A stretch of 64,000 nucleotides of DNA, taken from positions 1,116,001 through 1,180,000 of the forward strand of contig JAESIW010000065.1 in assembly GCA_016802295.1 (NCBI GenBank), in the 5' to 3' direction. Under the pieces are notes generated by a model. The model did no database searches, was not told the DNA's origin, and worked only from the letters and a program-made list of their open reading frames with translations. Position 1 is the stretch's first letter, and each line of letters begins with the position of its first letter. Below, in pieces: positions 26,201 to 39,458 of the stretch. Position numbers and translations under genes: made by a program. The stretch comes from Brachionus rotundiformis (lineage: Eukaryota > Rotifera > Eurotatoria > Ploima > Brachionidae).

Positions 26201-29200
26201 GAATTCAAAATTTTCAAAGACCCTATTATTTCGCCGTTATGGAAACAAGCGAGTAATATACTAAGTGTTTTTACTATTTTGGTATGAATTTTTTTTTGAT
26301 AATATAAATTCAGCAGTGATCTTTAAAAATAAAAGTATAATAATTTACCATTTGTGATAATTAATTGTGTATTTTCTTGTTGAAATTCTGTTTTAATTTT
26401 ATCAGTATTTGCTTTTAATTCTTCATTTTGATTTTTTAAATCAACAATTTCTTTCGCCAAAACTTGGTTTTCTAATTCAAACTTGACTCTCATTTCTTCA
26501 ATGGGAGATTGATCTTCTGCTTTTTCTCTAAGATTCTTCAAGTCATCTGTAAATGCAGTTATTTTTTGCTCCGAATCAGCCAGTTTGTCTTTGAGCTCAT
26601 TTATTTCTAAATTCAGTTTTTCAATAACTTCTTCCTGAAAAAATTGAAATTATTTATAATATTAAAAGTAGATTTCTATTAAAATAAATACAACATTATT
26701 ATCAATTTTAAATTAGAATCAATATATAATATTTTACAATTAAAAAAATTAATAACCTTCAAATTAAAATCATTTTGTTTTTTCTCTATATCTTCTTTGA
26801 GAGATTTATTTTCGCTTGAAATTTGTTCAAATCTATCATTAATTTCTTCGTTTAATTTCTTCAAGTCATTCATCTCAGTTTTCTTTATTTAAATATTAAT
26901 AAAATATCTATAAAATAAAATTTAAATATTTTACTTGAGTTTCATTTTGATCAACAATATCACTCTTCTCTGAATTTAGAGTTTCAATTCTTTCATTCAA
27001 ATTATCAATTTCAATTTTGAAATTTTCATTCAAAGTGTTAATTTCTTTTTCTAATTTTTCCTTATCACCAATAAATTGGTTTTGTAAATTTGTATTTATT
27101 TCCTTATCTTCTTCTATTTTAGCTTGAAGTTTTTGTATTTCGGTATTTAGTTCATCAATTTGTTCGTTTTTCGAATCAAGTAAACCTTGGGAAATCTCGT
27201 AGCTCTCTTTTGATTTAAGCTCTATCTTGAGATTTTCAATTTCTGTCTTAAGTGATTCAATTTCGGATTCATAAGATTTGATAAGATCACTATTTTGTCT
27301 GTCCTCAACAAACTCAAATTGTTTGATTTCAGCGTCCAGGCGACTCTGGAAGTCTTCTTTTAGCTCGTTCAACTGTTCTTTCAAGTTATCTATCTGGTTT
27401 TCTTTATCATCAATAGTGGCATTCAGATTTGAAATTATTTCCTCATATTTTTCTATTTTATTTTTAGCTTCTTGTTCAAAATTTTCTTTGAATATTTGTA
27501 AATCTGACAATCGGCCCATGTAACTGTACAATTCAGTTTGAATGTCATTTTTTTGCTGAATTAGTTCTTCCTTTTCTATTGACCAGTTCTCATTAATTTC
27601 AAATTGTGTATCATACTTTGCCTGAAGATCAACTAGCTTTTCTTTTAAATCATTAATTGTATTAGATTGATTTTTGTTCGATTTCATTAATGTGTCAATT
27701 TCTTCTTTGAATAATTCACTTTGCTTTAAATTTCAAAAAATAATAAAAGATAAAAAAATATTTTCTACTAATTTGTCTTTTTCATACTGACCGATTCGAA
27801 ATCATTTTTATTTTTGTTTAAATTTTCAAATTTAAACTCCACTTCCTTTAAATTTTTATTTAAGGTATCAAGTTGTTCGTCTTTTTCGCGGACATGTCTC
27901 TCTAGGTTTTCATTTTCCAATGAAAGTTGGTTTATCCGGTCTAGTTTTTCCTGAATCATATCTTCAAGGTCTTTTTTCTTAAAAAAAAATGAAGTATTAT
28001 TTTTTAATTAATTGATTAAAAAGAACATGCCAAAGCTAAACAACAAATTAATTTTTTAAATCTATTTTTTTTAAAATTTAAAAATTAATCTATCTCAGAT
28101 TAATATCAACTTTATAATTTTGAATAGTTTTAATACCAAGACAATTTTAGGATAAAAATGACGATTTTTCAAATTTACTGATTGTTTTAAGTCGATAATA
28201 AATTAAATTATTTTTAATATATTAAACCTAACACAAATACATTGAAGCAAGACCGTCAAGCAAAAATTACACATAGAAATCTTTAATTTTACCTTTGTCT
28301 CTAAATTTCTATTATACTTTACAGATTAAAATTTTTAATTTATTTAATAAAATCAATTTGAAAATGATCAAAAATTACTTCTTTTAAATTATTATCTTCT
28401 TCGTCTAGTACTTGGTTAGCTTTTCTGTTCAAAGCAAGCTTCAACTCGTTAATTTTGTTCTCGTAATCTTCTCTCTCTTGTTCCCTTTCGGACATTTGTT
28501 GCTAAATAAAATCCAAGTAAATTTTTTTATTCGTTTGTAAATCTTATTTTAATTACATCTATAAAATGTTTATCTGATCTGATCTGCGAGTCCATGGCAC
28601 TTATTTGTCTCTTCAAATCATCCAATTTCTCTTCATATTGCTCTTTAGTGGTTTTTATTTCCTCGTTACAATTTTCCACAGTATCTTCCAAGTCTTTGAT
28701 TTGTTGCTGAGATATTTCTTGAGTTTTATTTAATTTGTACTCAAGCTCATGTTTTTCGTCCAGCAAATATGAGTTATTCAAAATCAATTCTAATTGAAAT
28801 TTTAAATTATTTTAAATAATTTAAAAAATTACTAAAACTAACCATTATTTGGTGATTTACTATTGTTAATAGGTAATGCTAAGTCTACAACATTCATTTA
28901 ATTAAAAAAAGACTACTACTAAATTTTCTACTTCAAAATTATTAATCAGTCACTTACCTTTAATGTCACTATCTTGCAAATTGTTAACATAAAGCGATCG
29001 CTGTGCCTCCAAGTCTTTTCTAATCAATTCCATATTAGACAGTTCAGTCTTTTCATTTTCAATTGCATTCTTGGCACTTGCTAACTCTTGTTTCATATCA
29101 GCCAAATTTTGCTCCAAATTAGCGATTGCATTTTTTTTCTGCTGAATTTCCAATTCATATGCCCTTACCAAGCCTTCTAAATTGTTCTTATTTGCTTGCA

Positions 29201-32200
29201 TTTCATTTATCTGTTCCTCATAGTCGGATTTTTGATTTTGGTAACGATTGTTAGATTCTTCAAGTATTCTTTGTTGCTCTTCGAATCTGTAAGCTAATTG
29301 GATTTGAAGCGAATGGGACTCAGCTAATTTTTTGTTTGTTTCTTCCAATTTGTTTAAAACTTTATCAATTGAGGCTTGTACTTTAAAATTTGTATCTTAA
29401 AAAAATTAAATCAATAATCAATTAAAAATGGATTTAAATTTATAAATTAAATGAAAATTAGTTTTACCTATAAGTGTTTCATCTGTAAAGTCACTATTGG
29501 CAAGATTTTCATATATTCGTTGTGAAGTGTCCAAACCAGCTTCAGAAATATCTTCATTACTGCCAACTTCCGATGAGCCCGATGATCTGTGAAGGCCTGA
29601 TTCTGTACTGGACAAGTGGTTATAATTTTTTGGCGACTCGGTACCACTCATGAAATCAGTGCTTTGATTTTGACTTATTTTATTTAAACGCTTAGTGATA
29701 TGGTCATCGAGAGAAGCGCTTATCAGTATTGACTTGGACAGCAGACTAAGTAAATTTTGGTTATTTGTGGTTAGTGTGTTCCTTTGATTAAAAAATAATA
29801 ATTAAACAAATTAAAATACTTAAATAGGCATTTGGTTTACTTTTCATCAGTCAATTGTTGAATATCTGTTTGCAGCAATTTAATGTAATTGCTTCGCTCT
29901 TCATTTTCTCGTCTGTAGCTGGCCATGTATATATCGTCTTTGGCATACAAATCTTCCAATTTCCCCTGCAGATTTTTGTTTTTTATCTCAAGCTGAGAAA
30001 AAAATGACTTTAAAATTTTAATTTTATGTTATTTAGAACTGTAAAAAATAGGTTTTAGAATTCAATCAGCCATCTAATAGATTTAAAAACTAAATCTCTC
30101 AGTTTCCTAGGTTAAGTGCAATTACTGATTGAATTAATTTAAATTAAAATATATTTTCACACTATCACAATTAAATATTCTAATTTATTCGATTTTAAGT
30201 GAATTTAATCGAAATGTTTATTCGAATAAATAAAGATAGATTATTAAAAATAAAAATTTAATTCAATCTGAAGAGACTGTAATAATTGTTATTTTGTTTT
30301 TTTTTATTTTAAATAAAAGTTCAAAAACAGTAGTATAAATCGGAAATAATATTTCTAAATTACTAATAAATTTCTAGAATAAATCCGTATTGAAAGTAAT
30401 AATGTTTATTATCATTTCATTTTAAAATAATACTAAATTATCTATTTTAGATATATTGGATAATTAAATAGACTTTTTTGCTTGAAGTTTAAATTTTTTT
30501 AAAAATATATTTAATTGTCGATCAATATAAAATATTAGATTCTTAAAAAAAATAATAATATTTTTTCTAAAAATAATAACAAAATTATTTTGACAACAGA
30601 TTGAACAAAATAAAAGGAAAATTATTCGAATTCAACTAGGATTATTGTCAAATTGTTTAGAGTATAATATGGTTATAATAAGAAACCTTAGTTTTGGGCT
30701 AATTACGTAAGGCTTGACTTATATTGTTACCAGTAATTACGAAAAATAAAGAATTGGCTATTTGATTTCAGAAAGGCTTTCGGAAATAAAATTAAAACCA
30801 TGTTATTAAACAATAACTTGATTTTTCTTTTTAATTAAAAAATTACTTGTCTTAATTTATCCTCGTATTCAGCTTGATCATTTGCTTCCGTATCGAATTC
30901 TATCAATTTATTTCTAAAAAAAATTAAGTAAAAATTAAACTAAGAACATATATATAAGTTTAGTACCCGTTTAGTGGTTTACAATTATTTGAAGAGGCTT
31001 CCACTTCTATTAGCTTATGATAAGAATTGGACACAGGTTTTTCCTCGTCGGTAAATGAGATATTAGTGCTCGTTTCCAAATTCAAAGGCATCTCCTCTGA
31101 GTTAAAATTTTCAATTTTTTTATTTAGTGATTTGTTCTCATTGGTATTAAGCTTGGTTGCAGATAGATTTGTCGAATTAGCACAGTCTAAAACAACAGTA
31201 TGCAATTCGTTCCCATTCAAATAATCCTAATGAACATAAAAGCAGGTCATTTGAGATAAATTAAAAAAAAATTTAAAATAGAAAGTTTTAGAAATCTACT
31301 AAGTGTCTACAAAGAGCAAACTTGTAAAAGAATCAAAACTTATGACTAAACACCAGTGTCCGACTTAAGGTCTCAAAGGTTTTAATTTAAATTTGAAAAC
31401 ATTTAAAATAAAATTTTCATTTTTTTATGAATGTTTTTTTGACCCCTAATTTATATTAAATTATTTGCTTGACTACAACCGAATCATGACTAACAACCAG
31501 CCTTCGAATTTTGAATCGATTCTTAATCTCTACCTGAATTTAAAATGAGCTTAAATTATAATTAATCAATAATTCGCATCAATGTAAATTAATGTTCTAT
31601 TTCAGTCCTGATATTGAACTAATTATTTTTTATGAACCATCTAATTGAGCTTATTATTTTCCATTTTATTAGAAAGAGGATATTTTATCGAATTTTTTTT
31701 CAGATTTCCTCCCAAAATTAAAAAGAATTTAGTCCATCTTTTTTTGATTAAATTTTATTAAAGTGATAAAAGAAAAAATTAACTTTATTAAATTCAACTG
31801 AAACAATAAGTTTCTTAAAAGGATTTAAAAAATCTTTTTGAAAATTATTTAAAATATGATAAAAATTTATTAATAATTTTTCAAAAACTATTTGACATCT
31901 TAAATTGGACATGGTTAACTAATCAATAATTTTAACTTCATTTCAAATTTTAAGCAAATTTAAAAATCATTTTTAAAAATTGTACAAATTATTTTTTTAT
32001 AGATATTAAAAATCTATGTTTTAATTATTTAAGCTATTAAGATTTGTTTCTCATACTGACCTCTGGTCCAGATTTAGCTATCAGATTATTGAGTTCTATA
32101 GTGTTCTGGGTAGTTGAATATCGTAATTTGATATCGACGTCTTTGTTGTCCTTGAAATGTGAGAAAACAGTAATTTTAAGCCCAAAAGTAATCAAAGAAA

Positions 32201-35200
32201 ATTACTTTTTGAATTTTTTGTATTTCGTCTTTTAAAATGGCTAATTTCGTATTAAGCGTTTGGTTGAAGCCGATTTCAAGCTGATTTAAATCAAATTTAT
32301 GCTTGGCTTCTAATTCAGCTATATTTTTCTTTAAAAAAAAATTAATCTAAGTCTAAGACGGATAAAACAATTATAATTGACTTACTTGATGTTGGTTTTC
32401 TATTTTTTCTATTCTTTGTTGATTTATATTCTTAAAATAAAATAAGTTCACAATATTTTTGAGTATTTGTTTAGGCGTTCATATATGAGAATATGAGTAT
32501 AACTTAGTCCTTTTTAAAACATTAGGCCACGAGTCTCTTTAAGTTCTTTTTTTATTACCTATTCATAACATGCGTCTCGATTGCTTTTTAAATAATTAGA
32601 TAAAATTGGCTTTTCGTTTATTAATTACTTGACAAAACTTAAAGTTAAGCTCTTGAGGCTAAAATATACACTTGAGTTTGTATCAATTATTATTAATCGA
32701 TGGACTTTAAATTTAACTTTCAATCACTTAGCTTGTGTTGGTATTTAGCTTTGAGCCTAGTTAAATTCTAGTCGCAATTATTCATAGATTCGAACTCCTA
32801 TATTTTTAATTTGAACAATTAAAACAATGAAATAAAAAGATACTCAATAAATTCTTTTTAGATTTTATTTTAGTCTATAGTTACAGATTTTTTTGTTTGT
32901 ATTGAAACAATGTATGATTTGAAAACTAAAATCAAGAAAATTTAGGTTGAAATTTTATTTAATTAGGTCCATATCTTTGGCCAATTTCCTTAAACCCTAG
33001 ACTTAAAAGACTATTTATAAGATAGATACCAATTTAATATTAGACCTCAAAGATAAATACATTTTACACAGAGTTAAATTCAGTTCAAATATTTATTGTA
33101 CTGATCAACTAATATTTGGTAGAATGTGGTCAAAAACCCGTTGTATAAAGTATTCTTCGCTTATTCTTTAATTAAAGTGTTTTATTTTTAAAATTTTGAT
33201 AAAAAATTATTCTAATAAAAAAACTATTCGTCCACTAAATCACGGTATTGGCTTTTGTCTGTGTTTTATATATTTTTTAAATTGAAGGAATTTATCTTCT
33301 GAAACTTAAATGGCATAGCTTAAGAAAATATATTTTGTAATCAAAAGCCCTAAAAAATTCTAATTCTGTTTTAAGATTTATTTTTGTATTTCATATTCGA
33401 AAATTATTTCAACTTTGTGTTTGTCTGTCAAAAATAGTCAAAAATATTTATATAGAAAACTAAGTAATAAAAGCAGACTTATTAAATAAAAAATTCAAAA
33501 AATATAAAAAATTTCTTTTTTAGATTAAAATTTATCTTTAATAACAAAATAAGTAAAAAAGGTTTAAATTTTCGAAATAAATATTTTAAAATAATTAGAT
33601 CTTATAATCATGACCCGATTCATACTAATTAGTATTCGATCATTTCAAAATCTCATGATTAATTTGAGCTATTTTTGATAAATTTAAAAAATATCTCAAA
33701 AATTATAAAAAAATTCATTTAATTATTGTTATATATGAAAAAAAATTTATCTTTTTTAAAAATTTTTAGATGATAAAAACTGATTTGTAAATAAATTTTT
33801 AGTATTAGATTAGTTTTAAGCCACTTAGTTTAAAAAAAAAAAACATTTAAATGTTCTCATTGTTTTATATCAACAAGATACTTGAAATAAAAATATTGAA
33901 CTAATTATTTTAAAAATATTAATTAAAAAAAGCCGCATCTAATTAGAATTTAATTGAAGTTTGTTTTTTTAACTTACCCTGCAATTTACTAATATTTCAA
34001 TATTTAATTGATATAAACATAAATTGATTCTCAAGGAATGCCATTTGTTTTATTTTTATACGAATGCGATTCTTATTCACTCAAAAAAATCAATTTAATT
34101 TAATTTAAAAATCTACAGTATTTAAGTAAGATTTTTTAATAAAATACTCGATAGAGCATATCGGGTCATCTAGATTGAATTTAAAGCCAAAGTCAAATAT
34201 AAATCTAATAAATTAAAATAGAATTAATAGCTTTTCATATCATATTCGAATATTAAAAATATAATAAAACTTATTAATAAAATCTTAGGTTATCAAGATG
34301 TTAAATATTAAAAAAATCTAGTAAAAATTTACTTTGTAGATTTCTAGTTCTTCTCTAATCTTGTTCTCATAGCATTTTTTGAGTTCTTCATATTCCTTTT
34401 ATTATATTATTCAATTATATATGGTTCAAAAATTTAACTAAAAAATTCTCACTTCATTAAAATGATTTTGCATTTCATTTTGTAACTCAAAGAACAATGG
34501 ATGAGTCATTGTATCAACTTCTTCCTTTAGATTATTTAACTCATCATTTAATTGTTGAATTGTTCTATTTTTTCCCTCCAATTCAATTATAAGATCATTG
34601 ACTCGGTTATCTCTCATTTGAGTCACTACAATTCTAGGCTCCCGATAGACAGAGTCTGTAGTTGTATCAGCTAATGTTGATTCCATTTCAAAATTGGTGA
34701 TATTTGATCTGTTGGTATTGTTTTCCAAATAGTCGTTTAAATGAGTTTTTAGCCGAGAAATTTCGCCCAGATACACATCCTCCTTAGCTCTTAAAGACTC
34801 GATTAGTTTATCTTTTTCGTTTATTTCGTCTCTAAGATAATCGAATTGATTGTTTATGTCGAATGTGTGTTGAGATTGAGTGTCTTCCTGTAAAGGTCTC
34901 AGCTCTAAATCTTGGTTATTTGCTTCTATCTTAAAAAAATTAATCTTCAAGTTCGAAATCAAATAACAAAATTGATAAGAATACCATTTTTTGGTAAGAA
35001 CTCACTTCATTTGTTAGCGTTTTGATTCTAATCTCGTAATCTGACATTATTTTTTTATTCAAATCAAGCTCTTGCTTCATTTTGGCAATTTTTTTTTCAT
35101 ATTCTTCATTCGACCATTTTATTGTGGCCCTATTCATTTTTTCCATAACAAATTTAATGCTTGAAATCTTCAAATTTATCTCGTCCTAGCAAGTAATATT

Positions 35201-36928
35201 GGTTTATCGTGAAAAAAACTAATATAAAAATGTCTTTACTTGATATTTTGCTTTCAATAAATCGATTTTGCATTCAGCTATTTGATTTAGTTTTTCCTCC
35301 ATCTGAGATAGCAATTGAATATGTTCACTGTTTTGACTCTCTGTTTATTTTAGAGATAAATCAATTAAGATAGAATTTTAAGTAAATATTAAATTAACTT
35401 TTAAAGTGGTCATAATTTTGTTTGCTGAATTCCAAGTTTTCCACGAGATGTTTGTATCGAACCGACTGTTCCAAATGGCTATTTACAATTTCAGAGTCGT
35501 GCTTCAAAGTTTCATTAATGTAGCCGTCTGTTGAGTGACTAGAGAGAGAATTGTAGGAAATCTCGTCCAAATCTTCTGTCGAAGACATATCTAAATTTTT
35601 GCCAAAGGTGTCTTCAGATAAATTTTGATTATTTTTACGGGTGTAAAAATCGCTTAAATTTTTGATCTAAAAATGAGATTGTTTAATAAAATTTTTGAAA
35701 AGATTTGAAATTTTTTAAGTGTGTCAATTGATGATTCTTATAAAATAAAAAAACTTGCTTAACTTATTTTCAAAAATATATAGAAGCTTTTATTTGGGAA
35801 AAAAAATAAACGCAATTTTTAAATGAAAAATTTCGCAGGGCATAAAAGTTTGTAATTTAGAATATTTTTGTTTGATTCATGGTTTAACTGGTAAAATATT
35901 TACTTTTATATTTAAAATTGTTAAATAAAATGCCAAAAATCACTATCTTATTTTTTATTAAAAGAGGTATTTTTTAACCAAATAAATAAATCATAATCTT
36001 AGTGAAAATTTAGAACAATTTTGTCCGAACAGTTAAGTTTTATAAATATCAACTATTTAAGAATATTTTTTGATTTTTGAAAATTTATCTAAAATTTATC
36101 ACTAAAGAATTTTCATTATAGCATTTAACTTTAGATGATAATACCCATAAAAATTTTGTTAAGATAAGAGAACAATAAAATATATTTAAAAGATTTAATT
36201 TATTATCACCCGTAATTAGAGTATGCCTTAGCTGATCCACTTGCCAAATCAAATCAAAAGCTGCTTCAATGCCATAAATCTAAATCGATATTTATCAAAG
36301 TTTTAATCGGCTATAATGGTTTATAATTTAAATATCTTTTTTTTTTGAGTGAAATATAACAACAAAAAATAAATACAAATTGAAAGGTATTCATTTAAAT
36401 AAGGCACATATGACACATTCGTGACTTAAGGCAAAATTTACTTAAAACTTAAAATTATGACCACGCCGATTATATACATTTAAGTCTAAGAATTATCAAT
36501 CAAAAGTCAGGTTCTAATATATAAATAATTAAAAATGAATTCTAATTTAAGCTAAATATGCGTTGAATTTAAAATTTACTTATTTTAGACTTTCGTATTT
36601 ATGATTTAAAAATAGATAGAAATTGGTATAAAAAATTTTTCAATTGGGATCTTTGGTATCGATTTTTTTAAATTAACAAATTATTAATATCAAAAAAACA
36701 TAGCATGAATTAAAATTGATATTTTTATTAGAGACAAATTAATCCAAACTTGTAAGCAATCAAGCCGTGTTGTGAATAGAAACTTTATAACCTTAGGGTT
36801 ATTATTTAAAAAAATAAAAACAAATTATATTTTCGAGCTATCGCTAAATAAGTTTTGGTGATTTATTTCCGCAAAAGTAAGGGTTAGGTGAAACAAATAA
36901 ATACTGTACTTACGAATTGGGCATACAT
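23268..36928 (-). CDS. giant coiled-coil protein with C-terminal PACT domain (pericentrin/AKAP9/PLP family)
   Basis: Centrosomal or basal-body scaffold by family. More than twenty exons run from about 36.9 to 23.3 kb. Nearly all encode charged heptad-rich coiled coil (large exons about 34930-34450, 29396-28959, 27687-26940, 26150-25120), broken by Ser/Thr-acidic stretches (about 35588-35480 and 29651-29470). The C-terminal exon 24072-23390 contains the PACT core YLRAESFRKSLVYQKRFLLI followed by SRFRTAAICVIAINRIK. The last exon, 23328-23268, adds FLQRKHSYMA and the stop, matching the PACT end (RxKFLxRRW-like). PACT targets these proteins to centrosomes and binds calmodulin in relatives. The 5' end is uncertain: the chain is secure from about 35667, with likely upstream exons at about 36279-36210 and a tiny start exon at 36928-36914. 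Two adjacent genes cannot be wholly excluded, but frames and spacing favour one. Confidence 0.82.
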
Positions 36929-37666
36929 TTCTTTCTTGTATATTTATGCTGTATTTTAGAATTATATAACTTGAAAAATAAAGTTTTAATTAAATTATTT
37001 CGCTATTGTCAAACGTTCTTGGAATTGTTTTCGTTCCCAAAGCTAAAGTGAATAAATTTAGCTTGATCTGTCACGAAAAAATCTAAAATTGATTAATTTA
37101 AATATAAAAATCAATTCTTTATTTATTCAGTATTAGTTTAAAATAAAATAATAAAAAAATACCTTTGGAATTTTTATTTAAAGCATAATTTTTCAAAAAT
37201 TATATAAATTTTAAATAAAATGGATTTTCCATTTGAAGAAAAATTTTTATCTCAAAATATTTTAAAAATCTTATCAAAATAAAAATAACTATTTTAAATT
37301 GATTTTCTCGGTCCACCTCTTCAAAAAAATAAAAATTATTGAATTGGTTTATCTTTTTTGAAATTTAAAATTGAATACAATATTTAAAATTTACAAATTC
37401 GTTTTTTATAACAATAGAATAATATTTAAAGATACTCTTAAAATCCAATTTTAAAAAACATTCTATTAATTCATTTTTTATAATATTATCTTAGTGAATG
37501 AATATAATTTTTTTTTATTTGATTTTTAAAAGGTGCAATTTCTTCAAGAGCTTATGACAAATTAAAATTTTAAATTAATTACATTTTGTTTATAAATTTT
37601 TCTTTAATGTTAAATTAGCTAATATTTAAGTTAAGACTTTTTTATTTCAACATTCGGTAATCCACT

Positions 37667-37680
37667 GTAACCATAGAAAT
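37667..37680 (+). promoter_or_regulatory. X-box-like RFX site 1
   Basis: GTAACCATAGAAAT matches the ciliary X-box consensus GTHNYYATRRNAAC at all positions but the last. It lies 186 bp upstream of the DNALI1 start codon. RFX factors control ciliary genes across animals; binding here is inferred. Confidence 0.55.
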
Positions 37681-37732
37681 ATTTCTATGAAAGAATAATT
37701 TAAAATTATTTAGTTTTCAAAAGCTTTTCTAT

Positions 37733-37746
37733 ATAACCATAGTAAC
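37733..37746 (+). promoter_or_regulatory. X-box-like RFX site 2
   Basis: ATAACCATAGTAAC matches the X-box consensus except for the first base and shares the core AACCATAG with site 1. It is 120 bp upstream of the DNALI1 start, within the usual promoter distance for X-boxes. Confidence 0.6.
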
Positions 37747-37865
37747 ACTCAACTTTTTTTTCAACATAGATCAACCTTTTTATTATATTAATAGTTAATT
37801 ATATTTTTGAATTAAGACCAAGTAACTTACGTATAATCACAGTTATCTTCGATCTATCTGCAGCT

Positions 37866-38801
37866 ATGAGTACAATTCCACCAACTTCATCTTTGGTACG
37901 ATATGACAACGCCGTGTTGGTAACTCGTAACACGGACAAAAGAACCCCCAAAGTATTTATTTTATAATGTAATTTAGTGAATCATATATAAATTAATTGA
38001 AGGCCAAAGCACTTAAATCATCTTCGCCAACTCCAATGGACACATCGATGCCATTGAGTCCATCTTCGAATAAAAAACTTCAGCCTTTGGATTCCAAAAA
38101 TTTACAGCAAACAGATGAGATTCTCAATTCCATCCTTCCACCACGGTAAATTTTAATTTTCTTTTTTTGTTTTTTTAGCTTTAATTTTGAATAAAGAGAG
38201 TGGACTGAAGGTAATCAACTTTGGGTTCAACATGTTTCAAGTACCCCGGCAACCAGATTAGATGTAATTAATTTACAAGAACAATTAGATATGAGATTGC
38301 AACAAAGACAAGCCAGAGAAACCGGTATATGTCCGGTTCGAAGAGAGCTTTTCTCCCAATGCTTTGGTAAGACGATAAAACTCAAGGTTAAATTCAAAAC
38401 CTTATTTTAATTAAATTAAAGATGAATTAATCAGACAAGTAACAATTAGCTGTTCAGAACGTGGTCTCCTTTTATTAAGAGTAAGAGACGAAATTCGAAT
38501 GACCATTGCAGCTTATCAAACTCTGTATGAAAGTAGCGTTGCATTTGGTATGCGAAAAGCGCTAATGGCAGAACAAGGCAAAGCTGACATGGAAAAACGA
38601 GTCACCGAATTGGAAAGAGATAAGAGAGATCTTGAAAAACAAGTAAATGAATGGAAAGCCAAATGTGAACAAATTGAAAAGAGAAACTCTGAACAGAGGG
38701 CTGCCGAAGAAAAGAAACATGCTGAGGATATTTCGTTCTATAAAAAGACAAATCAACAATTAAAAGCTCAGTTGGAAGGTATCATCGCTCCAAAGAAATA
38801 A
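37866..38801 (+). CDS. DNALI1: axonemal dynein light intermediate chain (p28 family)
   Basis: Component of inner-arm axonemal dyneins, needed for ciliary beating. Four exons: 37866-37952, 38003-38145, 38197-38366 and 38422-38801, with 50-55-bp introns and phases that close. The start MSTIPPTSSLVRYDNAVLV matches the family N-terminus. The middle has EILNSILPPREW, VSSTPATRLDVINLQEQLD, RQARETGICPVRRELFSQCF and RGLLLLRVRDEIRMTIAAYQ. A coiled coil leads to the family end QLKAQLEGIIAPKK. Length (about 259 aa) is normal and conservation is very high. It shares a promoter region with the PACT-domain gene and is followed 128 bp later by a small gene in the same direction. Confidence 0.97.
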
Positions 38802-38929
38802 GATAATTTTAAAACTTAGTTTCATTTTCAAACTAAAAAAAATTTTTTGTTAATAAATTAATTATAAAAATATTTTTGCTTAGTAATTTATTTTAAATTC
38901 AAGTTATTAAAATATAGAAAATTCAAATC

Positions 38930-39427
38930 ATGGGACAGTGTGCTGGAAAAACTACCAAAAATTTTGATCTTTTTGAACTTCCGAAAAAAGAATGTGGTGA
39001 TTTTTCTCCAATTAAAACTAATAAATTAAATCAAAGTGACAAAAATAATACTAATAGATTTGAGTTAGCTATAAAAGAAGGTGAAGTTAATGACTTAGAG
39101 TTGATAGATAAATGTAAAACCGTGCAAAAGGCAAAAATTTTGACTTCAAACAAAGAAGATTCACTTTATTCAAGACAAAAAGGTCTAATCGAGCTTTTAA
39201 ACTTAAGATCCAAGGGTTCAATTAATGATTATAAAAAGAAAAAAAGAATGAATATTAAAAATTATTTTGGAACTTATTTTGGAATTTTAGAAGGAAGAAA
39301 TTTTAGATTCTCTAAGAAAGTATTTTTAAAATTTAAAAATATCATGAAATCAAGAAAGTACAATCAAGTGGTTGTTGGAAAAGGCTATTTGGGAAAACGA
39401 GCCAAATTCAAAGCTAAAACAAAATAA
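38930..39427 (+). CDS. small basic protein with putative N-myristoylation/palmitoylation signal
   Basis: Intronless frame of 165 residues, not recognised. It begins MGQCAGKTTK: Gly2 with Cys4 is the classic dual acylation pattern of membrane-anchored proteins, provided Met1 is removed. The first half is polar and acidic-mixed. The second half is Lys/Arg-rich (KKKKRMNIKNYFGTYFGILE) and ends in a basic tail KRAKFKAKTK, suggesting membrane-surface or nucleic-acid contact. It starts 128 bp after DNALI1 on the same strand and ends 31 bp from the stop of the convergent FASTK-like gene. Compact single-exon structure and credible codon use support a real gene; function unknown. Confidence 0.6.
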   Translation: MGQCAGKTTKNFDLFELPKKECGDFSPIKTNKLNQSDKNNTNRFELAIKEGEVNDLELIDKCKTVQKAKILTSNKEDSLYSRQKGLIELLNLRSKGSINDYKKKKRMNIKNYFGTYFGILEGRNFRFSKKVFLKFKNIMKSRKYNQVVVGKGYLGKRAKFKAKTK

Positions 39428-39440
39428 CAAAAATAACTTT

Positions 39441-39446
39441 AATAAA
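39441..39446 (+). terminator. poly(A) signal AATAAA
   Basis: Sits 14 bp after the stop of the small acylated-protein gene and just before the convergent gene's stop at 39459, so the two transcripts must end almost on top of each other or overlap. Confidence 0.5.
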
Positions 39447-39458
39447 GATAAAAATGGT

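Larger units (their letters stand above)
36929..37865. promoter_or_regulatory. divergent promoter region between PACT protein gene and DNALI1
   Basis: 938-bp spacer between two divergently read genes with centrosome/cilium roles. It is AT-rich with no coding exon seen. It holds two X-box-like motifs 120 and 186 bp before the DNALI1 start and an 18-bp palindrome (CATAGAAATATTTCTATG, 37672-37689) overlapping the first. Confidence 0.6.

Noticed and set aside
32780..32800. T-arm-like GATTCGAACTCCTA suggesting a tRNA
   Set aside because: No acceptor stem, D-arm or anticodon arm can be folded around it; no tRNA gene was found in the window.
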